From a virus, in the IMG/VR virus record IMGVR_UViG_3300001920_000004, positions 1 to 39,748 of that record: DNA of 39,748 nt. One strand, given 5' to 3'. Each line of letters starts with the position of its first letter. Position 1 is the first letter of the stretch. Shown here one piece after another: positions 15,599-24,126 of this stretch. The translations under genes were made by a program, and so were the position numbers. The notes under the pieces are model-generated. The model saw only the letters and a list, made by a program, of their open reading frames with translations, was not told the DNA's origin and did no database searches.

Positions 15599-16258
15599 AT
15601 GGCGGTGACCATTCGAAGCGTTCTGGAGCGTGTCGTCGGCATGCTCGAAGACGAAACCAGCACCACGTGGACGCTGGCGGACTTGGTGCGCTACGCCAAC
15701 GACGGCCAGAACGACATGCTCGTTCGCCGCCCGGACCTCTTCATCGCCAGCATCGAGCACGCGCTTGCAGCAGGCTGGCGGCAGAACATCCCCACCGACT
15801 GCACCAAGCTCGTCGAGATCGACGGCAACGCCGCAGGCACCTTCCGGTCCTGCACCAAGATCCAGCGCGCGCTGCTTGATGCGCAGGTGCCGGGCTGGCG
15901 CGGCATGACCCAGGTGCTCGAGCCCGAGCACTTCATGTTCGACGACCGCGAGCCGCAGCAGTTCGACGTCTACCCGCCGGCCAAGCTGGGCGCTCGCCTG
16001 TTCACGCGCTGCGTGCGCCGCCCCACACCGATCCCGGCACCGGCCCCAGGTGCAACGCTGGCCAGCCTGGCCGGTGACATCGGTGTGCCCGATGAGATGC
16101 AGGGCGCCCTGCAGCACTACGTCGCCGCCCGCTGCTTCGGCGAAGGCGGCGAGTCCGGAAACCTCGTGCTCGCCGAGAAGCACATCGGCCTGTACGCCAA
16201 CACCCTGGGCGTCGAGATCGAGGCCACCCGCGCCGTCGCCCCCACCAACACCAAGTAA
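15599..16258 (+). CDS. Head-tail adaptor protein, DUF6682-like
   Basis: The 219-aa product begins with a helical region (SVLERVVGMLEDETSTTWTLADLVRYANDGQNDMLVRRPDLF) followed by a beta region with FDVYPP and a C-terminal helix that ends in an Ala-rich tail. This pattern matches the DUF6682-type neck proteins of podophages with P22-like portals. It follows the preceding adaptor gene after 4 bases. Confidence 0.6.
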   Translation: MAVTIRSVLERVVGMLEDETSTTWTLADLVRYANDGQNDMLVRRPDLFIASIEHALAAGWRQNIPTDCTKLVEIDGNAAGTFRSCTKIQRALLDAQVPGWRGMTQVLEPEHFMFDDREPQQFDVYPPAKLGARLFTRCVRRPTPIPAPAPGATLASLAGDIGVPDEMQGALQHYVAARCFGEGGESGNLVLAEKHIGLYANTLGVEIEATRAVAPTNTK

Positions 16259-16273
16259 CCCAAGGAGCACGCC

Positions 16274-16663
16274 ATGCCCCGCTACCGCCACCCCGACGCG
16301 CTGGACAACGGCCTTGCCTACATCCGCGCCAATGCCACGCGCATGGTGCTCATCAGCAGCTACGCCATCGGCGACAGCTACGCCACGGTGGTCGGACGGA
16401 TCCTGGCCGAGGCCGACATCGACTCCAGCGACATGACGCTGGCGTCGAGCGGCAACAACCGCACGCTCACCATCGCCGGGCAGACCGACTCGTCGGCCAA
16501 CGCCAACGGTGGCGGCGCCGACAGCCACGTGGCACTGCTCGATGACGCCAACAGCAAGGTGCTCGAAGTCACCGAGGAAACCGCAGCGCAGTCCGTCATC
16601 GCCGGCAACCCCGTGAACATCGCCGGCTTCGTCCTCACGGCGACCCAGCCTGTCGCTCCGTAA
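16274..16663 (+). CDS. Conserved phage structural protein, 129 aa
   Basis: The protein begins MPRYRHPDALDNGLAYIRANATRMVLIS, then shows beta strands with a Ser/Thr/Gly-rich section. Such proteins are found next to neck and tail genes of podophages and other tailed phages. There is an AAGGAG ribosome-binding site upstream. It may be a minor virion component; its function is unknown. Confidence 0.6.
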   Translation: MPRYRHPDALDNGLAYIRANATRMVLISSYAIGDSYATVVGRILAEADIDSSDMTLASSGNNRTLTIAGQTDSSANANGGGADSHVALLDDANSKVLEVTEETAAQSVIAGNPVNIAGFVLTATQPVAP

Positions 16664-16675
16664 GGGGTCGGACCA

Positions 16676-18190
16676 ATGGACCCGATCACCCTCATCCTGC
16701 GTGCGATCAAGGGTTCGCCGCTCACGCACGCCGAGGAAGACGGCAACAAGACGGCCCTCAAGACCGCGATCGAGCAGGCCTATGCAGAAGCGGCCAAGAC
16801 GGCCGACTTTGTGGAGGTCACGGCCACCAAGACCGATCCGGTCGATGCTGACACGTTCTTCATGTTCAACAGCGAGGCGGGCGGTGTCCCCGTCATCGTC
16901 AGCAAGGCCGACTTCCTGGCTGCTGTCGTCTCCGCACTCGCCGGCAAGCAGGCCACGCTGGTCAGCGGCACGAACGTCAAGACCATCAACGGCACGTCGA
17001 TCCTGGGTTCCGGGAACATCGCCATCGCGGGCGGCACGGGCGACATCGCCACGATCTCGCACAACGGCGCTGGCGCTGATCCGGTCACTGGCGACACGCT
17101 CTCGGTGACCTTCGCCACCGGCTGGACGGGTTCGGTCCAGTGGACGCGCAACGGCTCCAACATCTCGGGCGCGACCAGCGCGACCTACGAGGCTGTCGAG
17201 GCCGACGAGGGCGCCACCATCGCGGCGGTCATCTCGGGCCTGACCTACGCGCCTGTGGGCCTGGAAGTCGCAGCGCCCTCGGCCACCGTCCCCGATGCCT
17301 TCACCTCGGGCGACTGGACCGCCACCGCTGGCGTCGAGTCCATTGTGCTCAACATCACGGCCCTTCCAAGCGATGGCGGCTCGGCCATCACGGCGCTGCA
17401 ATACCGCCTCGATGGCGGCAGCCCGGTCACGCTGAGCGGCACTGGAACCGGCGAGCGCACAATCAGCAGTCTCACGGGCGGCGTGGAGTACGACGTTGAG
17501 ATTCGTGCGGTGAACGCGGTGGGTAATGGCGCCTGGAGCGACCTGAAAGCTCGCACGCCGACGGCTGCAAGTTCGGGTGCCGAGATTGTTGCTGTGGGCC
17601 GGTCCGACACTTCGTTCGGCACTAGCGGCAACATCCCTGTTCCTGCTGGAGCGGAACCGGGCGACCGGCTGGTTGTGTTTTTGTCCAAGAACACGGGCGC
17701 CGCTGTCACGTCGATCAACGACAACCAGAGCACCGGGTACACCGAACTGACGACCACAGGCCAAGGGTCGGATGACAAGCAGTATGTCTCAGCCCCGCTG
17801 GGCTCGACCGTGCCGACCACGATCACGGTCAACTTCGATGCCAATGACATCGTTTCCCCAGCGGTTGTTTTTGTGGTCAGGGGCGCTTCCGCGACAGTTG
17901 CCAACCAGGGCGCACTGTCCACTGGCTTCGCTGCCGGCCCGCGAGCTCACAACTACACGACGACGGGCGCGAACGAGTTTGTATTCGGTCAGCTCGATTT
18001 CGGATCCGGCGGCATCACTGGAGCCACCGATGAGGACGGCGATCACACATGGTCGCTGGCTACCGGCAACGGCTACAACACCTATTTCGCCATCGTTCGC
18101 CCGACTGCGGGGTCATATTCGGCGACTGTCGGTCCTGCCGGCGGTAGCGATGCCTCTGGCGGCAACTGGTTCTCTCTTGAGGCCGAGTGA
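16676..18190 (+). CDS. Tail fibre/spike-like protein with Ig-like and fibronectin type III domains
   Basis: The 504-aa product begins with a phage-fibre anchor, ILRAIKGSPLTHAEEDGN (about 7-24), and a stalk motif VKTINGTSILGSGNIAI (about 101-117). An Ig-like module follows with TWTGSVQWTRNGSNI-type strands (about 140-205), then a fibronectin type III domain (about 207-295, ending VEYDVEIRAVNAVGNGAWSDLKARTP). The C-terminal domain (about 300-504) is beta-rich. From about base 17570 the codon use becomes less GC-biased than the N-terminal half, as expected for a swapped host-range tip. It overlaps the next gene at TGATG. Confidence 0.75.
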   Translation: MDPITLILRAIKGSPLTHAEEDGNKTALKTAIEQAYAEAAKTADFVEVTATKTDPVDADTFFMFNSEAGGVPVIVSKADFLAAVVSALAGKQATLVSGTNVKTINGTSILGSGNIAIAGGTGDIATISHNGAGADPVTGDTLSVTFATGWTGSVQWTRNGSNISGATSATYEAVEADEGATIAAVISGLTYAPVGLEVAAPSATVPDAFTSGDWTATAGVESIVLNITALPSDGGSAITALQYRLDGGSPVTLSGTGTGERTISSLTGGVEYDVEIRAVNAVGNGAWSDLKARTPTAASSGAEIVAVGRSDTSFGTSGNIPVPAGAEPGDRLVVFLSKNTGAAVTSINDNQSTGYTELTTTGQGSDDKQYVSAPLGSTVPTTITVNFDANDIVSPAVVFVVRGASATVANQGALSTGFAAGPRAHNYTTTGANEFVFGQLDFGSGGITGATDEDGDHTWSLATGNGYNTYFAIVRPTAGSYSATVGPAGGSDASGGNWFSLEAE

Positions 18191-19650
18191 TGTTCCTGCG
18201 CATCGGCGACCTCGGGCTGTTGTTCAGCGCTACTCAGGCGGCGCAGATTGACCTGTCCGCTGCTCCGAGCCCCCCACCTCCACCTCCCCCTCCACCGCCG
18301 CCGACCGATGACATCACGGTTGTTCTGTCGGCATCTCGCCTGAGCGGTCCCGCACCGCTGGCGGCGCACTTCATGGCGATCGGCACGACGGCGGACATTG
18401 ATGGCGTCACCGACACCTTCCGGCAGTTGCTCTACACCTTCGACTTCGGTGACGAGGACGCGGGTACGTGGGCGATTTCTGGCAAGTCGAAGAACGAGCA
18501 CATCGGTGGCCCGGTCACGGCACACGTTTTCGAGACCCCAGGCACCTACACCGTGCGCTGCACGGCAACCCGTGGCGAGTCATCGAACTACGAGGAAGTG
18601 ACGATCACGGTTGAAGACCCGGATACGGTCTATGCCGGCACCAACACGATCTTCGTCTCACCGAGTGGCAACTATGCCGGTGCACCTTCTGGAGCCACGA
18701 CGGCAACCAGCATCCCGACCATCGTGAGCAACCGGCGCTACATGCTGCGCCCCGGCGAGTCGTTCGGTTCGGTCAGCATCCCGCACGGCGTTTCCGGCAC
18801 TCAGGTTGTCGCGGCCCCGCTGTCGGGTGCGAAGCCCATCGTGTCCTCTGTGCAAGTCGGTACCGGAGGCCAGGCTCCGAACGCCAACTTCCCCGAGGAC
18901 ATCACCATCGCCAATCTGGAGATGTCGGGGGGTCTCACTCAGACCGCATCCTGCCGCCGCCTGCTGCTCCTGAACCTTGACCAACCCAACAACCACGGGT
19001 GGATGATTAACTCGGCCATCGAGTATTGGGCCGACCCATCGCGCTACGGGCCGACCATGCCCATGCCGCGTGAGTATTTCGTGATCGGCTGCACCAGCGA
19101 CGGCAACCGCGACGGATCGTCCCCGGGCTTCTATGGCTTCCTGCCTCGCTCTGCCGTCATGGGTTGTTCGTTCAAGAACACCTGGCAGCACATCATGAGG
19201 CTCTGGGCGTCCACGCAAAGCATCATCGCCCACAACGTGCTGGGCGGTGGTTCAAGCGATGGCGTTCGCCACTCACTGAAGATGCACAGCACCGGTAGCG
19301 GGACGTTCCCGGTAGAGGGTGATTTCTCCACTTCCGGCTGGGCCACGCGGCACAACGTGGTGATGGACAACGTGTTCTCCGACGAGGCCGACAACAACCA
19401 GTACGCGGTGGTGATCGGTCCGCAGAACGGCATCGTTTCTGAAGCAGTCGAAGACGTGATCTTCGAGAACAACCGTTTCAAGCGTGGTCCGAACTACGTC
19501 ACCGATGGCGGCTTGTCTGGTCGTCGGATGACTGCCATCAACAACACGCAGTTCTCTGGTGGTGGCGCGGCGGCTGTCGAGCAGCCCGGCTTGCACAACG
19601 AGGGGCTTCCCGATGGATGGGAAGGCCCGTACTACACGAGCCGGACATGA
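18190..19650 (+). CDS. Tailspike-like protein: polyproline, PKD domain and right-handed beta-helix
   Basis: The 486-aa product starts at the ATG in TGATG (a GTG at 18187 is alternative). A hydrophobic start is followed by a run of eleven to twelve prolines (about 29-40) and a PKD domain (about 45-140) with the hallmarks YTFDFGDED and HVFETPGTYTVRCTAT. The rest (about 150-460) reads as a pectin-lyase-type parallel beta-helix with repeated short strands and Asn ladders (NHGWMINSAIEYW, HNVVMDNVFSDEADNNQY, DVIFENNRFKRG). Such helices in phage bind or cleave surface polysaccharide. A receptor-binding spike or depolymerase is likely, but catalytic residues cannot be assigned. Confidence 0.7.
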   Translation: MFLRIGDLGLLFSATQAAQIDLSAAPSPPPPPPPPPPPTDDITVVLSASRLSGPAPLAAHFMAIGTTADIDGVTDTFRQLLYTFDFGDEDAGTWAISGKSKNEHIGGPVTAHVFETPGTYTVRCTATRGESSNYEEVTITVEDPDTVYAGTNTIFVSPSGNYAGAPSGATTATSIPTIVSNRRYMLRPGESFGSVSIPHGVSGTQVVAAPLSGAKPIVSSVQVGTGGQAPNANFPEDITIANLEMSGGLTQTASCRRLLLLNLDQPNNHGWMINSAIEYWADPSRYGPTMPMPREYFVIGCTSDGNRDGSSPGFYGFLPRSAVMGCSFKNTWQHIMRLWASTQSIIAHNVLGGGSSDGVRHSLKMHSTGSGTFPVEGDFSTSGWATRHNVVMDNVFSDEADNNQYAVVIGPQNGIVSEAVEDVIFENNRFKRGPNYVTDGGLSGRRMTAINNTQFSGGGAAAVEQPGLHNEGLPDGWEGPYYTSRT

Positions 19651-19705
19651 ACATCAACGAGACGACCAGCACCCGTCCCGTGCCCACGCCGTTTGAGGAC
19701 TGACC

Positions 19706-20110
19706 ATGAGCTACGTCGAGTCCGGCTATTGGGAGGCGGGGTACACCGAGGAAGATGTCGTCGAGCACGACGCTGTGCCGGCGAACTCGACCAGCGGGTC
19801 GATCTCCACCGCATCGAGCGCCATCCAGACCCACCTGGCCGCGCCGGCCAACTCGGTGTCGGGCTCCACGTCCACGGCATCGGCTGCCACGCAGGGCGAG
19901 GTGACGTTCGTGGCCACACCCGCCGATTCGGTGTCGGGCTCCACCAGCGAGGCCACTGCCGCCACGCAGGCCAACGTGGCCGTGCCGGCCAACAGCGTTT
20001 CGCGCTCCACGTCCTCGGCGTCAAGCGCCGTCAACCTGAACCTCACCCTTGACCCCGACTTCGCTGAGTACCCAATCAGCGATGAGCTCGTGGCCGAGTT
20101 CTGGGAGTGA
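19706..20110 (+). CDS. Repeat-containing phage tail-region protein, 134 aa
   Basis: After an aromatic and acidic N-terminus (MSYVESGYWEAGYTEED) the protein consists of four Ser/Thr/Ala-rich repeats of about 22 residues (24-114), each starting with the pattern (V/A/T)PA(N/D)S(T/V)SGSxS. It ends with an acidic helix ending AEFWE. The repeats suggest a fibrous linker or an adhesion surface. The gene lies between the spike and the fibre-tail adaptor genes. Confidence 0.65.
   Translation: MSYVESGYWEAGYTEEDVVEHDAVPANSTSGSISTASSAIQTHLAAPANSVSGSTSTASAATQGEVTFVATPADSVSGSTSEATAATQANVAVPANSVSRSTSSASSAVNLNLTLDPDFAEYPISDELVAEFWE
19775..20047 (+). repeat. Four in-frame tandem repeats (22 codons each, one of 25)
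   Basis: Repeat units cover residues 24-45, 46-70, 71-92 and 93-114 of the 134-aa protein. The core PANSVSGSTS recurs with small changes. The second unit carries three extra codons. Confidence 0.8.
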
Positions 20111-20115
20111 CCACC

Positions 20116-20403
20116 ATGATCCTCGCGCGCTACCGACAACAACCAGGCGAGATCAAGTCTCGAAGCATCAGCTTTGCCAAATACCTTGAGCGCATGGGCG
20201 ACTCCGCGCGTGCCGTCAACCCCATCGAGGTGAGCGTGCCCACGGGCCTGACCCTCGTGGCGGGCACCTGGGTCGATGCCGAGAACTTCTACAAGGCCCT
20301 CATCCAGGGCGTGCCCGGCCGCCACAAGTTGACGGTGTGGCTCAACACCGCCGGCGGCGAACGGCTCGAGGCCGACATCGTTTTCAACATCAAAGACGCC
20401 TGA
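20116..20403 (+). CDS. Putative phage fibre-tail adaptor protein
   Basis: The 95-aa product (start ATG 20116 with GGGAG 8 bases upstream; GTG at 20107 is alternative) has the pattern of small adaptor proteins. A Lys-Ser-Arg region (GEIKSRSISFAKYLERMGDS) is followed by two beta blocks (IEVSVPTGLTLVAGTWV, HKLTVWLNTAGGERLEADIVFNI). This matches the class annotated as fibre-tail adaptors in podophages. Confidence 0.6.
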   Translation: MILARYRQQPGEIKSRSISFAKYLERMGDSARAVNPIEVSVPTGLTLVAGTWVDAENFYKALIQGVPGRHKLTVWLNTAGGERLEADIVFNIKDA

Positions 20404-20420
20404 CCCAGGAGGAAGCGCCC

Positions 20421-20861
20421 ATGCTCACGCGAATCATCGCCATTGCCGACCGGATGCTGCCGCCGCTGGCTGTCCTGGCCATCAACCTGCTTTTCCCGGT
20501 CGCGGCCTGGGCCGAGGCGAGCCTCAAGAGCCCGCTGTCCTACTCCCTGCGCGAGTACGGCTTGATCCTGGGCATCGCGCTCATGGGCGGCGCCGCGGGC
20601 TGGGTGCAGCGCGTGCGCAAGGGTGAGGCCGATGCCTCGCTACCCGCGCTGGTGGGCGAGCTCATGATCTCCGCGTTCTCCGGGCTCATCACCTTCTGGA
20701 TATGCGAGTCGCAGGGGTTCAGCCCCCTCATCACCGCAGCGGCGGCCGGCATGGCCGGACACGCGGGCGGCACCGGCATCTCGTGGCTTGAGCGCCTGTT
20801 CAAGCGCTACATCGAGCGCCGCGTGGGTGCCACACAGCACGGCACGGGAGATAAGCGATGA
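20421..20861 (+). CDS. Holin
   Basis: The 146-aa product has an AGGAGG ribosome-binding site 8 bases upstream of its ATG and three to four hydrophobic segments, at about 13-32, 47-62, 79-96 and 101-120. The C-terminus is basic (LFKRYIERR). It overlaps the endolysin gene by 4 bases. It should form inner-membrane lesions that release the endolysin at the time of lysis. An alternative, a pinholin, cannot be excluded, but the endolysin lacks an export signal, which favours a canonical holin. Confidence 0.85.
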   Translation: MLTRIIAIADRMLPPLAVLAINLLFPVAAWAEASLKSPLSYSLREYGLILGIALMGGAAGWVQRVRKGEADASLPALVGELMISAFSGLITFWICESQGFSPLITAAAAGMAGHAGGTGISWLERLFKRYIERRVGATQHGTGDKR

Positions 20862-21340
20862 AACCCGAACCACTGTGGCTCACCGAGGCCCGCAAGTACA
20901 TCGGCGTGCGCGAGATCCCTGGCGTGAACCACCACCCCCTGATCGTGCAGATGTGGAAGACGATCAAGCGCGGCGGCATCCGCGACGATGAAACCCCCTG
21001 GTGTGCTGCTTACGTGGGCTTTTGCCTTGAGAACGTGGGTATCGTCTCCAGCCGCTTCGAGTCCGCGCGCAGCTACATGACCTGGGGCCGAGCGCTCGAT
21101 CGCCCCGTGCACGGCTGCATCGTCGTCTTCACGCGCGCCGGTGGCGGGCATGTCGGCTTCCTCGTGGGCATGGACCGCAATGGCGACCTGCTCATCCTGG
21201 GCGGCAACCAAGGCAACGCCGTCAACGTGCGCGCCTTCCCCAAGGATCGCGTCACCGGCTACCGCTGGCCGCTGGCGGTTCCCATCCCCGATACCGGCCT
21301 CGCCCTGGGCGAAGCCCCTGCGACCACGGGTGAAGCATGA
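20858..21340 (+). CDS. Endolysin, CHAP-like peptidoglycan hydrolase (TIGR02594-like)
   Basis: The 160-aa product has the NlpC/P60-CHAP triad pattern: C49 in TPWCAAYVGFCL, H98 in GGGHVGFLVG and N117 in LGGNQGNAV. The N-terminal LTEARKYIGVREIPGVNHHP motif is typical of the TIGR02594 endolysins. No signal peptide is present, consistent with release through the holin. It probably cleaves an amide or peptide bond in murein. Confidence 0.9.
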   Translation: MKPEPLWLTEARKYIGVREIPGVNHHPLIVQMWKTIKRGGIRDDETPWCAAYVGFCLENVGIVSSRFESARSYMTWGRALDRPVHGCIVVFTRAGGGHVGFLVGMDRNGDLLILGGNQGNAVNVRAFPKDRVTGYRWPLAVPIPDTGLALGEAPATTGEA

Positions 21341-21861
21341 ACCTGACGCGCTGGCTCCTGCTCATCGCGCTTGCCGCGGCCGGCGTGCAGTCGTGCCGCC
21401 TGGCCGACGAGCAAGCCGCGCACGCCAACACCCGCGCCGAGCGCGCGCAGGAGCGCGAGCGAGCCGCCACCGCTCTGGCCAAAGAGCAGGACCGCCACCG
21501 CGCCACCGAGAACACGCTTGCCGCCCGCATCTTGGAGGATGCCCATGAAACCCAGAACCGCCTTGACCAGCAAGAGCGCGACCTCGCTGCTGCTGGCTCT
21601 GTTGCTGAGCGCCTGCGCCGCGAGCTCGCCGCCGCCCGCGCCCGGGGCCAGTGCGCCGCCACCGCAGATCCCACCACTGCCGCCCCAGGCGGTGCAGCCG
21701 AGTCGCCCGTCGATCTGCACACCGAGCTGCAGCGCCGGCTTGATGAGGCTGCGGACGGAATTGCTGGATTCGCTGACCGCGCTGCAGAAGCCGGCGGCGC
21801 CTGCCAGCGCGCCTACGAGCGCGCCCGCCAAGCCCTGAAACCGAACGAGGTGATGCCATGA
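21337..21861 (+). CDS. i-spanin (Rz-like)
   Basis: The 174-aa product has one N-terminal inner-membrane segment (about 4-19) followed by a long charged coiled coil (about 25-105) and a helical C-terminal region. It carries a nested o-spanin gene in the +1 frame. It should span the periplasm and, with the nested lipoprotein, fuse the inner and outer membranes in the final lysis step. The gene overlaps the endolysin gene by 4 bases. Confidence 0.82.
   Translation: MNLTRWLLLIALAAAGVQSCRLADEQAAHANTRAERAQERERAATALAKEQDRHRATENTLAARILEDAHETQNRLDQQERDLAAAGSVAERLRRELAAARARGQCAATADPTTAAPGGAAESPVDLHTELQRRLDEAADGIAGFADRAAEAGGACQRAYERARQALKPNEVMP
21545..21838 (+). CDS. o-spanin lipoprotein (Rz1-like), nested in the Rz gene
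   Basis: The 97-aa frame lies wholly inside the Rz gene in another frame. GGAGG at 21534-21538 lies 6 bases before the ATG. A type II signal peptide with lipobox LSAC (residues 21-24) is followed by a proline-rich stretch (SSPPPAPGASAPPPQIPPLPPQ), the hallmark of Rz1 proteins. The acylated Cys24 would anchor it in the outer membrane. Confidence 0.85.
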   Translation: MKPRTALTSKSATSLLLALLLSACAASSPPPAPGASAPPPQIPPLPPQAVQPSRPSICTPSCSAGLMRLRTELLDSLTALQKPAAPASAPTSAPAKP

Positions 21862-22319
21862 CCGACTTGCTCAACCTGTTCTCCAGCAGCGACCTCATCA
21901 TGGTCGCGCTGCGCGTGGCCGATGCGCTCGGCATGCTCTGGCCCACCGTGCAGGCCGCGCTCTGCCTGGCCGCCTTCCTGTGGATCTTCTGGGTGCTCTA
22001 CGTCGCCACCATGGGCGTGTACCGGCTGCACCTGTCCGGGCAACTCAAGTCGCTGGACATCTCGCTCTTCACCAAGGCGATGTGCTACTCGCTGGTGGCC
22101 GTGGCCGTCGTCGTCGATGCACTCGCGCAGTACACGGTGGCCACGGTCATGTTCCTCGACCTGCCGCGCCGCGGAGAGCGCCTGGTCACCGACCGGCTGC
22201 AGCGCTACGTCGCTCAGCCCCGCCAGGACTGGCGATCGGCCAAGGCGCACTACGTGTGCACGCACCTGCTTGACCTCTTCGACCCCACGGGCGACCACTG
22301 CAACCGGAGCAAGGCATGA
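21858..22319 (+). CDS. Two-helix membrane protein, 153 aa
   Basis: Hydrophobic segments lie at about residues 31-55 and 74-100, with basic residues (RRGERLVTDRLQRYV) after the second, placing the C-terminus in the cytoplasm. It directly follows the spanin genes and precedes the collar fibre, both by 4-base overlaps. It may assist lysis (a second holin or antiholin) or superinfection exclusion; the sequence does not decide. Confidence 0.6.
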   Translation: MTDLLNLFSSSDLIMVALRVADALGMLWPTVQAALCLAAFLWIFWVLYVATMGVYRLHLSGQLKSLDISLFTKAMCYSLVAVAVVVDALAQYTVATVMFLDLPRRGERLVTDRLQRYVAQPRQDWRSAKAHYVCTHLLDLFDPTGDHCNRSKA

Positions 22320-23656
22320 GCCAGAAGATTTCCAACAACGGCCGCTCGCGCCTGGTCAGCGCGATCGCCGACAACGCCACGACGTTCACGATCGAGAGCG
22401 CGACCGCCGACACGCTGCCGGTGGCCAACACCACCGACTGGCTTGAGCCGGAGGACTGGTTCAAGGCCGTGCTGGAAAACAGCCTGGGCCAGATCGAGAT
22501 CATCTACGTGGGCATTCGCAACTCGGGCAGCGGCGTGCTCGGCAACATCCTGCGCGGCCAGGAGGGCACCACGGCCCTGGCCTTTGCGGCTGGTGACGTC
22601 TGCGCGCTTCGCCTGACGGCCCTCGACCACGAAGGCCTCATCAACTTCAAGTCGGTGGACAACGTGTTCACTGGCAACAACCAGTTCACGCAGCCCATCC
22701 AGGGCAGCATCACCGGCAACGCGGCCACCGCGACCACCGCCACCACGGCCGGCTCAGCAACAACCGCCGCAACCGCCACCACGGTGGTGGACGGCGCCAT
22801 CACCGAGGCCAAGCTGGCGGCCAACGCTGTCACGCCGGGCAAGATCGCAAACTCGGCAGTGGAAACCGCCAAGATCGCCAATGAGGCGGTGACCACGCCC
22901 AAGATCGCCAACGAGGCCGTGACGCAGGCGAAGCTCGCGGCTGCCGTGGTCGAGCGGCAAGTGCCTGTTGGCACGATCATCACCTCGGCCCATCGCTCGC
23001 CGCCGCCGGGCTATCTGCGCGCCAACGGCGCAGAGCTCAGCCGCCTGGACTACGCCGACCTCTTCAACGCGCTGTGCGAAGACCAGGGCGAGTGCACCAT
23101 CAGCGTGTCCAACCCGGCGATCGTCACGGTCAACGGCAACGACCTGCAGATCAACGAGCCGGTGCGGCTGCAAACCACGGGCACGTTGCCGACAGGGCTT
23201 GCCGCCAACACCACGTACTACGTGCGCAGCAAGCCCGGCGTGGACACCATCACGCTGTCCGCCACCCCAGGCGGCACGGCCATCGGCACCAGCGGAACCC
23301 AGGGCGGTGTGCACAGCATGCGCGCATTCCCATGGGGCGCTGGCGATGGTGCATCGACCTTCAACCTGCCTGACCTGCGCGGCGAGTTCGTGCGCTTTGC
23401 CGACCAAGGCCGTGGCATTGACACCGGCCGCGTGATCGGCACCGAGCAGGGCTCCCAACTCGGCTCCCACACCCACTCGATCTCACCGGCGCTGCGATTC
23501 TCGGTGAGCGGAGAAGGTGCGTCAGGACAGCATTTTTCCGCCACGAGCACCGCGACGGGGTTCACCAACTACGCCCTGACCGCCGCCGGCGGCACGTCCA
23601 ACGGCAGCGAGACGCGATCGCGCAACGTCGCCCTTGAGGCCTACATCAAGTACTGA
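22316..23656 (+). CDS. Tail fibre protein with split tail-collar domain
   Basis: The 446-aa product has an N-terminal attachment region (about 1-115) and a low-complexity Ala/Thr linker (134-157). Five 10-residue repeats of the type AVTxxKIANE follow (161-210), then a phage tail-collar domain. The collar begins VPVGTIITSAHRSPPPGYLRANGAELSRLDYADLFNAL (216-253) and resumes at GAGDGASTFNLPDLRGEFVRFADQGRG (341-367); the stretch between is an inserted beta domain. The collar domain should trimerise at the fibre tip and contact the host surface. Overlaps of 4 bases link it to its upstream neighbour. Confidence 0.82.
   Translation: MSQKISNNGRSRLVSAIADNATTFTIESATADTLPVANTTDWLEPEDWFKAVLENSLGQIEIIYVGIRNSGSGVLGNILRGQEGTTALAFAAGDVCALRLTALDHEGLINFKSVDNVFTGNNQFTQPIQGSITGNAATATTATTAGSATTAATATTVVDGAITEAKLAANAVTPGKIANSAVETAKIANEAVTTPKIANEAVTQAKLAAAVVERQVPVGTIITSAHRSPPPGYLRANGAELSRLDYADLFNALCEDQGECTISVSNPAIVTVNGNDLQINEPVRLQTTGTLPTGLAANTTYYVRSKPGVDTITLSATPGGTAIGTSGTQGGVHSMRAFPWGAGDGASTFNLPDLRGEFVRFADQGRGIDTGRVIGTEQGSQLGSHTHSISPALRFSVSGEGASGQHFSATSTATGFTNYALTAAGGTSNGSETRSRNVALEAYIKY
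22796..22945 (+). repeat. Five in-frame decapeptide repeats in the collar fibre
   Basis: Codons 161-210 encode AITEAKLAAN, AVTPGKIANS, AVETAKIANE, AVTTPKIANE and AVTQAKLAAA in exact 30-base register. Such repeats are typical of trimeric fibre shafts, where repeat number sets shaft length. Confidence 0.85.
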
Positions 23657-23664
23657 GGCTGACC

Positions 23665-24126
23665 ATGAAAGTTGTCTCCCAACTGGATGCGAACGGATAC
23701 TTCGTGGGTCCGACCACGGCCGATCGCTCGCCGCGCAACCCCGATGTGTGGCTGCTGCCCGGTGGCGCCGTCGATGCCGCGCCGCCCGAGATCCCCGACG
23801 GCAAGGTGGCCCTGTGGCAGAACGGCACCTGGGCCTTTGTCAACCCGCCGGGTGAGTCGCAGCAGGAGACGCCACCGGTCGATGGCGTGCCCCAGGTGGT
23901 CACGCGCGCGCAGGCCAAGGCGGCGCTTGCGCAGGCCGGCCTGCTCGATGCCGTGCAGACCATCATGGACGACCCCGAGACGCCGATCCTCTACCGCATC
24001 GCCTGGAACGACGCGCAGGAGTTTCGCCGCACCTCGCCGACGCTCGCGGCCCTGGCTGTGCTCATGAGTCTGAGCGAGCAGGATCTGGACAACCTCTTCA
24101 CGGTGGCCGCCGGCATCGAGCTATGA
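23665..24126 (+). CDS. Putative tail fibre assembly/chaperone-like protein
   Basis: The 153-aa product follows the collar fibre after 8 bases. It begins MKVVSQLDANGYFVGPTTADRSP with a WQNGTWAFV motif at about 52-60, the pattern seen in proteins encoded immediately after fibre genes. The C-terminal half is helical (AQAKAALAQAGLLDAVQTIMDD). A role in fibre folding or as a minor fibre component is inferred from position. Confidence 0.55.
   Translation: MKVVSQLDANGYFVGPTTADRSPRNPDVWLLPGGAVDAAPPEIPDGKVALWQNGTWAFVNPPGESQQETPPVDGVPQVVTRAQAKAALAQAGLLDAVQTIMDDPETPILYRIAWNDAQEFRRTSPTLAALAVLMSLSEQDLDNLFTVAAGIEL

Noticed and set aside
15548-17764. 738-aa open frame on the minus strand
   Set aside because: It runs antisense through four plus-strand genes with good starts and family matches; long antisense frames are expected at this GC content.
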